This document shows positions 22,801 through 32,489 of a stretch of 64,000 nucleotides of DNA, piece by piece (positions within the stretch are counted from its first letter, which is position 1; each line of letters starts with the position of its first letter). The DNA lies in NCBI RefSeq assembly GCF_000143415.4, contig NW_003314288.1, forward strand, positions 208,002 to 272,001. Direction: 5' to 3'. Position numbers and translations under genes: made by a program. The notes beneath the pieces were generated by a model. That model was not told the origin of the DNA, did no database searches, and was given only the letters and a program-made list of their open reading frames with translations. Origin of the DNA: Selaginella moellendorffii. Lineage: Eukaryota > Streptophyta > Lycopodiopsida > Selaginellales > Selaginellaceae.

Positions 22801-24142
22801 TGCCAACCAACACTTCCAGCCCCTCGACACAAGCATCGAAATGCTGAGCAGAGGTAGCTGCACCTTCCACTGTGTATGGAAGAACTCCACGTGTGTTCAG
22901 GCGATGCTCCGCAACAAACTTTGCCGAAACAAAGTTGTCATCGCTCCCACTATCCAATAAAATCCGCACTGGATCGCCACGGAACACGCCCTCCAGCATT
23001 AAAGCTGATTCACGCATATCCTCGAGCTCCATCTTGTTCCACACACAGTTGAGTTGACGAGCAACGATCGAAAGTCTCTTCCTCCGACCGGAATGGTCGT
23101 TCTCGTCATCCTCACGCTGTAAAGCTTGCAACTTTTTAGTATCTGACTTACCGTGAGAAGATGATTGGCCATTCTTCTTGTCCTGCTGCTTGTTCTTCAA
23201 CTGCGGACAATCAGCCTTGTAGTGTCCAAGTTCGCCGCAATGATGACAACCCTGTCTATAATTCTTCACAAAGAACTTCTGCTTCTTGGACCCCTTTGCA
23301 TCTGAAGTAGTCACCACCGACTTCAACTTGTGATGCTTGTTCCCATCCTTGTGTCCACGGCGATCATCACGACGATTCTCGACAGAAGGACTCCGCGAAC
23401 GCTTGCGAGACTTGTGCTTGTCATTGTCAAGTCGACGAGCCGCATCAAAGAGCTCCTCCAAACTCTTTGTAGGCTGAGAATGACGCAAGTGTTGCCGCAT
23501 GCTCTCACTATGTAGGCCATCAATGAAGTAGGACTTGTTCTGATCTGGATCCTTCGTTGGAACACGACTAATCAAGCGAGTAAGCTTCTCAATATAATCC
23601 CCGAGCGTCATTTTCCCTTGCTGGAAATGGCGAAGTTCTGTACGAGCATTCTCCACGTCGTAATGAGGGGCAAAACGTAAACGGAAAGCAGCCTCAAACT
23701 CATCCATGGTAGACACTGGTGGTTTCTTATCCGCAACACGGGACTCCTCAAGCCAATTCCACCATCGAAGACCTGCATCACGCAAAACCATCAAAATAGC
23801 CACTAAAGCCTCTGCATCTGGAGTTCCTCTAGCAGCCAAAAACTTCTTCACATTGGCTAGCCAAGCAAGACACTCGTCCACACCACCATCACCGGAAAAG
23901 GTTGAAATCTTGAGTTGATCTACCAAAGAAGGCTTACTTGGAGCGCTACCCCATCCAGCCTCGAGTGCCTCAACACGCCCACGCATAGTATCCATCATGC
24001 CATGCATCTCGTCTTGCATCTCTTGCTAATTTTTATTAAGGGCTCGCAGCTCATGAACCACATCTTGAATGGTCCAAATCTCCGCAGCTTCGTCGGCACC
24101 ACCATCGACAATAGGATTCCAGCGTTCAGCTTGGTCGGCCAT
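19802..24142 (-). pseudogene. gypsy-2 gag-pol polyprotein, two nonsense codons
   Basis: The likely start is ATG at 24142 (MADQAERWNP), with an in-frame TAG at 24028-24026. From 24019 an 820-codon frame runs gag (WLANVKKFLA, YIEKLTRLIS), zinc knuckle CHHCGELGHYKADC, protease ILLDSGSDDNFVS and reverse transcriptase (KKKDGSMQMCIDYRALN, catalytic FLDDILVF). TGA at 21559-21557 falls just before RNase H. The same frame continues 21556-19802 with RNase H (VTCDASGYALGG), integrase zinc finger (H..H..CKSCELYQ), catalytic D, D and E (MDFTTCLPR, IISDRDSKF, QTERVNQ) and a GPY/F module (RYAGPYEVLERIG). No chromodomain follows. A different frame after the stop reads TGTTRPWDKDF, so the C-terminus may have been cut by a frameshift. 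Confidence 0.92.
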
Positions 24143-24153
24143 CGCAACCAATT

Positions 24154-24164
24154 CTCTGATACCA
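24154..24164 (-). other. gypsy-2 primer binding site
   Basis: Minus strand TGGTATCAGAG, initiator-methionine tRNA type, one base from the 5' LTR. Confidence 0.88.
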
Positions 24165-24165
24165 A

Positions 24166-24398
24166 TGTTATGATCCGGCGCAAAAAGACAAAGATCTCGT
24201 TGCCCTAGACTATGCTACGCCACCTCTTGAAGTTCCTCACCACCCAACCACCCCCGAGCTACCTCAAAAGCTCCACTGCGCCGCCGCTCCACCGTGAGCC
24301 CTAGGGTAGGTTAAGTCCCTTACCCTAACATGCCTTAATATACCCTTGAGCCTCCCTTTGACCGACGTTGACCACGTAGTCAAAGCTGGTGCCTAACA
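24166..24398 (-). repeat. gypsy-2 5' LTR
   Basis: 233 bp, TGTTATGATCC to GCCTAACA on plus. Followed by target copy gtttt 24399-24403. Confidence 0.92.
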
Positions 24399-24403
24399 GT
24401 TTT

Positions 24404-24990
24404 GCCTAGGATAAATAAGAGTATAGAGGACAATTGTTGCAACTCTAGGGAGACAAAGTAAAGCAAGAAAGCTTTTGCATAGTCATCTGAGATTACTTTG
24501 CCCTCTTGCTTGAGCTGTTGCATGATGCCCTTGAGCTTCCTGATGTATATTGCCATTGTCTCACCAGGTTGCATGCGTAAGGAGAAAAATGTTTCAATAC
24601 CAATTTAGTGTTAATGGCTTTGGCTGCAAAGAGTTGGGAGAAAGAATCCCAATTTTCCTTGGCTAATTTTTCCAGATCAAGAATTCATCTCCAAAACCTA
24701 GTCCAATCACCAAGGGTGCTTTCAAGTTCTTAGAGTCCCAAGTAGTCTACAAGGTAGCATGAGTGTCAAGAGGTCTCACTTCAATTCCTTCGACCAAGTC
24801 TCAACAATCTTTAGCCATCAAAATTAACTAGACTTTAGTCTTCCACATTCTGAAGTTTTCACTTGTGAACTTCTGGAGTAATTTCTCCCATCGCTGCCAA
24901 GCTAAGTGACCATTGGGGTGGTTCGAGCAGGTGGAGTACTAGAAGCCAAGCCATTAGTTTCTAGAGGAAATGGCTAAGGAAAGCGAGGAG
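24404..24990 (-). pseudogene. copia-3 relic, gag N-terminal part
   Basis: Minus-strand frames give AKENWDSFSQLFAAKAINTK and MQPGETMAIYIRKLKGIMQQ, then LFILGKT, typical of the UBN2-type gag of Ty1/copia elements. At least one frameshift separates the two blocks. The frame is cut at 24404 by gypsy-2 and resumes at 19489. The gag start is near 24.95 kb; no LTR was recognised to its right. Confidence 0.7.
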
Positions 24991-26205
24991 GGAGAGGAGG
25001 TGGTGGATGGATGACTTGGCTTGTTTGCTGACATGGGAACTTGCCATCACTTGTCTCCACAAGTCATTAGCAAGGGAAGGCATATGGCTCAGCTAGGGGA
25101 TCTTTTCTGGCTTTATGATGTCAGAAACTCTCACCAACTAAAGCTAACATCAGCTTGGAGCAGATCAATTCGAGTGAAAAGTATCACTAACGCAAATTCT
25201 TTTTATGTTCAAGTGATGGCCATATCTTGCCTTCCCTTCAACAAGGTTCATCTTCAACACTACTATATTTAAGGGTATCTACAGCAGCAACATAGGTTTT
25301 GTAATCATTTGGTTCTTACATTTTCCTTTCCTTTCTAGCTTCAAACATTTTGACATCAACTTTACTGCAGATATGTGCGCCTCCTGTCCTGGAGAGTCTC
25401 AAACAGAGCTTAAGCAGCCAACAAAAGGATCCATGCGTTTTTTCACATCAAAACATTTCCAACATTCTGCATCACTGAAGTACCCTCTTCTTCTTAGTAG
25501 ATGGAGTAGCATACTGCTCCAACCAAATTACCTGGTGATGAGCGACAGCCATGACCAGGAAACTAGCTTTGAGCCACTACTCACCAAAGCCCTTCTTTCA
25601 CAACATTGTTGCAGATGCTAGAGATGATTTGAGGTGTAGACAACCCAACACTGCCTTCAGAGCTCGAGGACGAGCTCCCCTGGTGTGTATAGGTGCAAGT
25701 GAGGATATATTGGATATTCCCTGGAGATGCTCTTACATATATGCGGATGTTCTAGAGATGATCAGTCTTTTTCAGCTCTCATCTTGGGGAGTCATCACCA
25801 TGTGCATATACCACCACCCACTGTGACAATTTATGTGCCTTAAGGAAAATGCTAAGCGCTGCAACTTATGAATCCACTTTGCTTTCCTTGGATTTAGACA
25901 TCTCTCATTTGCTCTTTCACAATATCTTCTTTCCATTGAGGGGAATTATATTAGAGGCTTGGCAATGCCCACAATCATTCACTCATGACACCAAATCCTT
26001 GAAGTTGATCTCCTCTAAAATCCCTCTTGCATCATCTATATATCTTGAGTCTGGCCATTTGCCTCTGGTCATTTCACCGATTTGAATGGAATTGTTTGGG
26101 TTAGTACTTATCCACACTACTCAATGTTTTTCTAAACTCTTCTTCATATTTAGAATACACTCCCTGAATCGTTCTTATTCATTAATTTTTCATTTCGGCC
26201 ATGCA
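24991..26205. other. No clear gene; third, partial copy of repeat R near 25.80-26.06 kb
   Basis: Bases 24991-25800 contain only short frames of no known family. At 25800-26060 the sequence (GCTGCAACTTATGAA, CTTTGCTTTCCTTGG, GAGGGGAAT) matches 63225-63420, part of the repeat also found at 38.4 kb. Confidence 0.5.
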
Positions 26206-26207
26206 AC

Positions 26208-26402
26208 TCAAGAACACACTGTGAGTTGTAGCCAAAAATTTGCAAAAGATCTCCAAAACCACCACACAGAGGAGCTTATAGCTCTCTGGTTACGACATAT
26301 CACCGCCATCATCGAGGGCATCGGCCATACCGTTGCGATTTCTCCCACATCCACTCCCATGACCAGCATCATCACAACAAACCACGGCCCCATGTTCTTC
26401 AT
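26208..26402 (-). pseudogene. MKNM-type CRP gene, damaged
   Basis: From ATG at 26402 the minus strand reads MKNMGPWFVVMMLVMGVDVGEIATV, a hydrophobic signal-like segment related to the class A peptides (…MLAMGVDVGGIAKA). The aligned copy at 58007 continues AAWYWYDRCP; here about 16 bp covering that core are deleted and the frame runs on into unrelated residues. It lies downstream of the class A gene at 27063, same strand, as at 57350/58007. Confidence 0.6.
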
Positions 26403-26409
26403 GTGCAAA

Positions 26410-26865
26410 AGCTAAGAGAAACAATCTCTAGTATACTGGAGAGAGGTGGTTTGATCTGTGATGCCCATAATATTTATAGCTCAAGAAGCTAGAATGAGAA
26501 TATTTGAAAGTTAGTTGTTCTGTTTGTCAATTCCTTCTCTTTTCTATAATGCTGGGGCCGCTGGGGCATAGACGAAGTTTGCAACACGAAGAAGGAAGTA
26601 AAACTGCCATGCAAGAAATGGAGTCAAAATGGAGTAAACTCTTGAAATGAAGCTGTGAATCCAGATGAGAAATAGAGAGAACAGACATTTTTTATCAAGG
26701 CCTGGACAGTTTATATATTATTGTTGGATCTCATGCAATGCCATACAGAAAAAATGTTGTCACTGTTCTTTTATTCTTCTTTCCAGACCCTGGCACTGCA
26801 GAATGATGAATTCAGAGGAACGATGCTGATTCTTAAGCTGGGTTTACCCCTTGAAACGGGAGGTT
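26410..26865. other. Intergenic between MKNM-type and class A CRP
   Basis: Homologous in inverse order to 57530-58000 (shared CAGACCCTGGCACTGCAGAATGATG-like stretch). Contains the 3' flank of the class A gene and the upstream region of the MKNM-type copy. No other gene seen. Confidence 0.5.
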
Positions 26866-27063
26866 TCAGTTGCGCCAACAGCGATTGTTGCGCCAGACCC
26901 AACCCCTCTGGCAACGGTGGCAACTGTTGTCATACCAATACCACCCCGACTGGCAGCGCTGGGCAGCAGCCTTTGCGATCCCTCCCACGTCCACGCCCAT
27001 GGCCAGCATCATCCCAAACATGGCAAGTGCCAAAAACATCACCAAGAAAGCCTTGTTCTCCAT
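26866..27063 (-). CDS. Class A cysteine-rich secreted peptide (65 aa)
   Basis: Residues 1-34 (MENKAFLVMFLALAMF...GVDVGGIAKAAA) form a signal peptide with a hydrophobic core; the mature part of about 31 residues begins QRCQSGWYWYDNS and ends NNRCWRN. Its four cysteines are spaced C-x10-C-x2-C-x10-C and it is rich in W, Y and R with a net positive charge. I know no described plant peptide family with this pattern, so the function is open; secretion and a defence or signalling role are inferences. The start is fixed by the signal peptide and by conservation in six copies. A TATA box lies about 75 bp upstream. The mature part is identical in protein to those at 33731 and 37500. Residue 17 is G where the others have V. 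Confidence 0.75.
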   Translation of the reverse strand: MENKAFLVMFLALAMFGMMLAMGVDVGGIAKAAAQRCQSGWYWYDNSCHRCQRGWVWRNNRCWRN

Positions 27064-27137
27064 GATTTGCTGCTCAGACTAAGATCAAGCAGGCTTGTAT
27101 ATTAGAGAGAAATGGTTTGATCTTTGAGCCAGGCTCG

Positions 27138-27146
27138 TATTTATAG
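27138..27146 (-). promoter_or_regulatory. TATA box of class A CRP gene
   Basis: CTATAAATA on minus, followed by CGAGCC; same position relative to ATG in all class A copies. Confidence 0.65.
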
Positions 27147-27435
27147 CTCGAGGCAGCACAGAATGTTAGATGGACGCTGGAGAGTTGTCTTGGGACGGCT
27201 TCGCTTATTTCTTATCTCTGAAAGAATATTTGAAAGTTAGTCCAGTAAAAGTGGTTCCGTGTTTGCCAATTCTTCTTTTTCCTATAATGCTTCTCCAACC
27301 CTTCAAATCCTTATCTCCAAAGTCACTCTAGCATTCCTCTTCTAGCTTTGCCAAAACTTTACAAGAGTTTGATTCAAAGTTCCGCTTCCAGTCACCCACA
27401 ACATTAATCAAAGTGTTGTTAAAGTTATACTTGTT
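27147..27435. other. Shared 5' flank of class A CRP and 3' flank of PPR copy
   Basis: Repeats the blocks GTCTTGGGACGGCTTCGC, GGTTCCGTGTTTGCCAATTC and CTATAATGCTTCTCC found at 34.05-34.2, 48.0-48.15 and 57.1-57.25 kb. No gene seen. Confidence 0.55.
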
Positions 27436-28940
27436 GACTCTTTGATGTAGTCGCCTGGTTTCATCTCCAAGAGTTTCTCTGCGGCACGAGCTGCAACATC
27501 GATGGTCTTGCTGCTACCATGAACTTTGCAAGCACTGATCAAGCTCTTCCACGCAAGGAAATGCGGCTGGAAGGGCATCACCAGCAGCAGACCTTCGGCC
27601 TTGGCAACCAGCCCGGCTCATCCCAGCACATCTGCCATCACCTGGAAGTGAATCACATTTGGAGAAATACTGTACTCCGCCACCATAGATCGAAAGTAGT
27701 CGAGTGCCACACGGAGCTTCCCACCGTGATTGCAAGTCAGGAGAATCCCCTGGAAACTTATCTCGTTTCTCGCCTCGCCCTCCATTGCCATGCTGCCAAA
27801 AACCATCGCATTCCACAACACAATGCTCCGTTCAGGCAATGTGGAGAAGATCTTCCCGGCCTGCAAGACATTCCCCCTTTGAGCGCTCGCGGCAAGGATC
27901 GTGTTCCAGTTCGCTGTGGCTCTCACTGGCATGGCCGCGAAGAGCTCCCGCGCTTGGACGAGGCAATTGCTCTGGATGTAAGCTCCCAGCATCGTGTTCC
28001 ACGCGACGCTATCGTGCTGTGGCACTTGGTCGAACAAGGCTCTGGCATCGATCAAGCTCCCGTGCAAAGCAATTGCCGCCAGCATTGCCATCCAACGACG
28101 AGATCGCACTGTGGCATCCGTGCAAACATCTTCATGGCTTCTTCGAGGTGGCCGTGCTTGGAGTAGGCCAAGCAGTCCACACCACGTCGTCGTGACAAGG
28201 AGCTCGATCGAAGAGAACGCGAGCTTCTTCGAGCTGGTTTCTCTCGGCCAGTGCTGTGACCATTGTCGACCACGATGCAACGTTCCTCTGTGGCATGACA
28301 TCAAACAGAGACCTTGCTTCTTGCAGGCTGGACGTTGCCGCTAGCATTGCGTTCCACGAGATTAAGTCGCGGTGTGGCATTTTACTGAAAAGCTCCTTGA
28401 ATTGTTCAATATGCCCAAGGTGGGCATATGCAATGACAAGAACAGTCCATCCGAGCTCGTTGGTTTCGGGGATTATCATGAACACATTTAGCGCGTCGTT
28501 AACAAAATCTTTTCTTGCATACCCAGTAACCATAACAGTCCAAGAAACTATGTTGTGTTCTAGCATTTCATCAAAGATCTGGCTTGCCTGATCCATATGC
28601 CCGTTATGGGCATATGCTGTAAGTAGCGAGTTCCAGCAAACTACATCCCATTTTGGAACATGATCAAAAAATGCTTGGCACTCCTCCAAGTTTCCACGGT
28701 TTCCATGAGATAGAGATCCATGCAACAATATCTCTTTGTGGCAAACAGCTCTTTTGCTTCCTCAAGATCCGCATTTTGGGCATAAGCGCCAAGCATCCAG
28801 GAGAACTGTTGGGCTCATGGATGGCTGATAAACACCTGCCATGCTCGATCCGCGCGCTCGCACCTTTCTTAGTGCTGGATGAGAAGATTTGCGAGGTACC
28901 TGCTGGATTGGTGGTGAAGGCGAAGAGACACGCAGGAGGA
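27436..28940 (-). pseudogene. PPR gene copy 1, frameshifted
   Basis: Nearly all motifs of the intact gene at 48469-50247 can be found, but in several frames: 28728-28132 covers motifs 2-8, 28304-27618 and 28273-28052 cover later motifs. Relative to the intact copy about 7 bp are missing near 28165 and one base near 28095. The N-terminal third is also damaged (28728-28940), with the first PPR motifs partly deleted. The C-terminal part (ISFQGILLTCNHGGKL) is readable. Order PPR, class A CRP, MKNM-type CRP on the same strand. Confidence 0.85.
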
Positions 28941-29044
28941 GGAAGAACTTTCTATGTATTTCAACTGTATATGGATGGTACATGTACATGGAAACTACTG
29001 CCACGAGGGCATAATTACATGCCACATCATCTCTACCTCTAGCA

Positions 29045-29250
29045 TTCAATCGGTACTCATCGATAATTTCCTTTGCTTTTTCCGGCGTTTTCCTGGAATA
29101 CAGTTAACTCTCTCGACACAAAATAGAGCTTTGATTTGTCAATGGCGAATAAGCGTTTCCAAAGGCGGCATTTCATATGGGGCAATTGGATTTCTGCTGT
29201 AAAAAGGAAACACAGTGTGTTCCCTAAATTTGTTCTTCATAGTTATCACG
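29045..29250. repeat. PPR upstream region, copy of block U
   Basis: Block U (TTTCCTTTGCTTTT, GGCGTTTTCCTGGAATACAG, GGGGCAATTGGATTT) also occurs at 32100-32290 and 50248-50385, always upstream of a PPR or CRP copy. Probably the ancestral PPR promoter region. Confidence 0.55.
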
Positions 29251-29309
29251 GTTTGAATTATAAATTGCTAAATAATCCCTGAGAGGAAACTTACAACCCA
29301 TACCAGCAC

Positions 29310-29410
29310 CATCCTCGAGGTGCAATTCCTCCACGTCCACGCCCATGGCAGGCATTACAAACGTGACGAGCACCGAAAACAACAACCTTTTTGCTGCTAG
29401 TAAGCTTGTT
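29310..29410 (-). pseudogene. CRP relic
   Basis: Minus strand retains the signal-peptide region (CCATGGGCGTGGACGTGG) and a short stretch of the following part; no ATG in frame and no cysteine core remain. Confidence 0.5.
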
Positions 29411-29538
29411 ATGATTTAATCTACGTAGTCCTTACCTCTTTGAGTTCCGTGTTTGGGAATTTCTTCTTCTTTCTATAATGCTGGAAAAAAGAAGAAATTC
29501 CCGAACACAGAACTTGACTACAGAGTTGTAGCTGCGAA

Positions 29539-29547
29539 CTATAAATA
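29539..29547 (+). promoter_or_regulatory. TATA box of class A CRP gene
   Basis: CTATAAATA 62 bp upstream of the ATG at 29609. Confidence 0.65.
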
Positions 29548-29608
29548 TGAGCCCCTTCTGCCGCACAGATCAAACTACTTCTCTCTTCTCTTAGTTTGTC
29601 AGCAAATC

Positions 29609-29788
29609 ATGGAGAACAAGGCTTTATACGTGTTGTTTTTGGCGCTCGCCATGTTTGTGATGATGCTGGCCACGGGCGTGGACGTGGGAGGAATCGCAAA
29701 GGCTGCTGCCCAGCGCTGCCAGTCGGGGTGGTATTGGTATGACAATAGTTGCCACCGTTGCCAGAGGGGTTGGAGCTGGCGCAACTGA
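29609..29788 (+). CDS. Class A cysteine-rich secreted peptide, short form (59 aa)
   Basis: Same signal peptide as the long form (MENKALYVLFLALAMF...) and the core QRCQSGWYWYDNSCHRC, but it ends QRGWSWRN and so lacks the fourth cysteine. The cause is visible: the long form has two TGGCGCAAC repeats 9 bp apart, and here one repeat plus the spacer (18 bp, in frame) is gone. It also has a V to S change in the tail. The start codon at 29609 was chosen by alignment; an open frame extends upstream to 29453 but lies in the promoter. A class B copy follows on the same strand at about 30.1 kb. Whether this form is still functional is uncertain. Confidence 0.65.
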   Translation: MENKALYVLFLALAMFVMMLATGVDVGGIAKAAAQRCQSGWYWYDNSCHRCQRGWSWRN

Positions 29789-30084
29789 AACCTCTCGTTT
29801 CACGGGGTAAGCCCAAGTTAAGAATCAGCATCGTAATTGATTTCATCATTCTGCAGTGCCAAGGGTCTGGAAACAAGAATAAAGACACTGATAACGTGCT
29901 TTCTGTATCGTGCGATGCTGGATGAGTTCTAGCAATAATATATAAATTGTCCAGGCCTCGATATAAAATGTCTGAATCTCTCTTGCTCCTTCTCCTCTCT
30001 TCTCCAAATCCCTCAACTTTCAATCAATCCATCGCTAGATTGATCGATTGCTCCAATGATCGGCAAGCAACAAGACTCGATTGG

Positions 30085-30230
30085 AGCATCACAACCAGGC
30101 CCAGCTAGCAGTGGGAGTGGAGGTCGGGGGGATGGTGCAGCGCTGCCGCGGAGGATGGTGGAATGGATTTCGCTGCATGCAATGCAATTGGTACGGGTAT
30201 GACAACAGAGGCCATCGATGCCAGCGAGGG
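30085..30230 (+). pseudogene. Class B CRP, six-cysteine ladder, N-terminus lost
   Basis: The frame reads QLAVGVEVGGMVQRC, RGGWWNGFRCMQC, NWYGYDN, then RGHRCQRGE and a stop. The first block matches the end of the class A signal peptide, showing common descent; the cysteine spacing is C-x9-C-x2-C-x8, with G in place of the fourth cysteine (SC to RG), then C. No start codon and no hydrophobic core lie upstream in frame. It sits 300 bp after a class A gene, as the class B copies at 33.4, 37.2 and 61.6 kb do. Confidence 0.6.
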
Positions 30231-30293
30231 GAATAGCAGCCGCTGCCTCCGCTGAAGAATCGCCAAAGCTTGCTGGGTTGACAGTGTGGATGA

Positions 30294-30398
30294 GATACAT
30301 AGAATACGAAAATGTTTTAGAGTCCTATGATACATAGAATACGAAAATGTTTTAGAGTCCTATGATACATAGAATACGAAAATGTTTTGGAGTCCTAG
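30294..30398. repeat. 35-bp tandem repeat, three copies
   Basis: Units 30294-30328, 30329-30363 and 30364-30398 begin GATACATAGAATACG and end GAGTCCTA; the third differs at few positions. Homologous flanks at 37.0 and 61.4 kb hold a single related unit. Confidence 0.85.
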
Positions 30399-31110
30399 AA
30401 GTCTTTAGTACTCTCTACATATGTGTTTGGAATTCTGTCAATGTGTTTTCTGGAAAGTTGTTGAAAGTTCGCAATAACCAGAATGACAAGAAAATTTAGA
30501 AAAATTTATATCATATAATATTAAATAAACTAATATATATGCTTGTCAATGAAAGTGAACTTGGAAAAGCAACAAGATGGAAATATGACAAGTGGAGACA
30601 AAATTTTCAACAATCTGATCTCTTTCCCAAGACAAAGTCTAGCAAGTACATACACCATGTACATAAAACACGGATTTTTGTTCTTTTTGGTGGCAGTGAA
30701 GCCAATAGCAATGGCGCATGGTGATGCATGAATTCAACAATAATATATATTATAAACTGTGAAAAACCAAAAAATGTTGTCTGTACTTTGATTTAGTGTG
30801 TTGCTACGATTTCCTTGACTAACTTTCAAAGGATAAAGTGATGCACTCTAGCATTGTGTCCTTGGGAGTTCAAACCTCTGTGTTCAAGAGGTTTTCTTTT
30901 AAATATACCAATAAAAAAATGCATCTTGGTATACTATTTAAATTTATCCTTCCAAAAGTTTGCATAATCATTATCACTTTTGAGACAAAACAATTGTAGT
31001 GGATAGACTTAAAATATACTAGTCTCAAGAGTGGACTAGGAAAGTGCATAGAATCTTGAGGTAAGAACATTCTTGTAAAAAAGAAAGCATTTCTTTCTTT
31101 TATGTTTTCT
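30399..31110. other. AT-rich intergenic, shared with other CRP blocks
   Basis: 30470-30780 is the inverse of 32750-33070 and 36580-36830 (shared GACAAAGTCTAGCA and TGGAAAAGCAACAAG). 30780-31110 has no gene that I recognise. Confidence 0.5.
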
Positions 31111-32100
31111 AGATCCGATCACAAGATTTTACTGTTACATCAACTGCAAATCTCAGCCAGAACAACATTACACGAAGAAAATCTCACAATACTTCCTTGG
31201 CTGGTCCAAAAGGTACAACCTTACTTTGAAGAGCTCGTGTGCCGTCATTGCATCCAGAGGTACACTATACTTTGAGGTCTTAATTAAACCACTTTTAGCC
31301 TGTTGTGCAGAAAAATTGTCAGGCAGCTCTTGTCAGTGAAAGACAATGTCCCAAACCTGCAAAGGTAAAAGATAAAAAGAAAGAGAACCAACTTACTTCT
31401 CTTCTTGTTGTCATCTATAGCACTAAGCTGGATAGACAGAGAACCGAGCCAAAAGTGGAGCAGTAGCTTCATGAAATGGCGCCCAGAGATCAGTAGCAAG
31501 CTTGGGGAGGCCTTAACATGCAAAGTTCCTAAGCAAAGAAGTTGCATCACGATTCTATGAGAATCTTGATGCATCTTATGCTGCAAGCAGTTACGAGCCA
31601 AAACACATCTGGAATGTTGACAAAATTAGTGTCTAAGCCAATTGTTCTAAAGGTGTCAAAGTTTTGGACACCCCAGGCGTCAGATTCAGCTACTGAATTG
31701 TCCCAAACAACACTGAGCACATGACTATTCTTGTGGCAGTGAATGCTGCTACCTGGATTCTATATCTTCAAAGGCGAGTGGAGGATGCAAAATTGGATTG
31801 CAGATTGCAAAGTGGGAGTTACCCTCACCATCAGTAATAACGCTTGAATGATATAAAATCTATTGGCTTGAACACTTTATGAAATCAATCCCTAATGGAT
31901 GCTCACCTACAACCACCACACTCTCATTGTTGATGGCCACAGGTCTTATGTGACCAAATTTGTCCTGGAAACAACAAGACTATTAGGCATGGACAAGTTA
32001 CCATAGTAGGCCATGGTAACTATGGACCATGGACTACTATATGTTACTATATAGTAATATGTTACCATATTACTACCCATCTCACCACATGCAACCTTTG
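31111..32100 (+). pseudogene. pogo-like transposon relic 1 (HTH-deleted)
   Basis: Starts at AGATCCGATCACAAG, as do the copies at 44555 and 60342. Translation contains NASYEPKHIWNVDK-like, VKVLDTPG and AVNAATWILYLQRR blocks of the DDE_1 (pogo/Tigger) transposase, with stops. The helix-turn-helix coding part is missing at the same point as in the 44.6 kb copy (near 31420). It carries an extra palindromic insert at about 31995-32066. The 3' end is lost where block U begins at 32101. Confidence 0.7.
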
Positions 32101-32340
32101 GCATCGATCATTTCCTTTGCTTTTACTGGCGTTTTCCTGGAATACAGTAAACTCTCTCGACTGACAAGATAGAGCTTTGATTTGTCAATGGTGAATAAGC
32201 GTACATGGGGCAATTGGATTTGTGCAGTACAAAGGAAACGGTGGTCATAGTGTGTTCCCTCAACTTGTTCTTCATAGTTGAATTATACATTTATAATTGC
32301 CGAGAGGAAACTTACAATCACAGAGAGGAGCTAGCTTTCT
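32101..32340. repeat. Block U (PPR upstream region), second copy
   Basis: Near identical to 50248-50385 up to GTGGTCATAGTGT and then continues as in 36100-36180. Confidence 0.6.
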
Positions 32341-32344
32341 AGTT

Positions 32345-32478
32345 AAGGTGGCAGCTGCCGCCATACTAGTGCCATCCTCGAGGTGCGATTCCTCCCACGT
32401 CCACTCTCATGGCCAGCATCAGCACAAACATGGCAAGCACCGAAAACAACACCAAGCAAGCCTTGGTTCTCCATGATT
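32345..32478 (-). pseudogene. CRP relic with frameshift after codon 3
   Basis: ATG at 32474 is followed by GAGAACC, one extra C compared with MEN-K of the class A genes, so the frame reads MENQGLLGVVFGACHVC. The old frame still shows signal peptide and MRVDVGGIA-like residues, but the cysteine core is replaced by unrelated sequence. A near-identical copy lies at 36200-36330. Confidence 0.65.
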
Positions 32479-32489
32479 TGCTGCTAATA

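Larger units (their letters stand above)
19495..24398 (-). mobile_element. gypsy-2, nearly complete Ty3/gypsy element
   Basis: 4.9 kb with 233-bp LTRs that differ at about six sites by eye, perfect 5-bp target duplication, primer site, polypurine tract and one long gag-pol frame. It lies in the gag gene of the copia-3 relic. Only two internal nonsense codons and a possibly shortened C-terminus separate it from a full-length coding copy, so it is among the younger insertions here. Confidence 0.93.

Noticed and set aside
22454-22960. 168-codon ORF on plus
   Set aside because: Antisense shadow of gypsy-2 pol.
27519-28344. ORFs of 110-215 codons on plus opposite PPR copy 1
   Set aside because: Shadows of the PPR coding strand, repeated at the same relative place in the other PPR copies.
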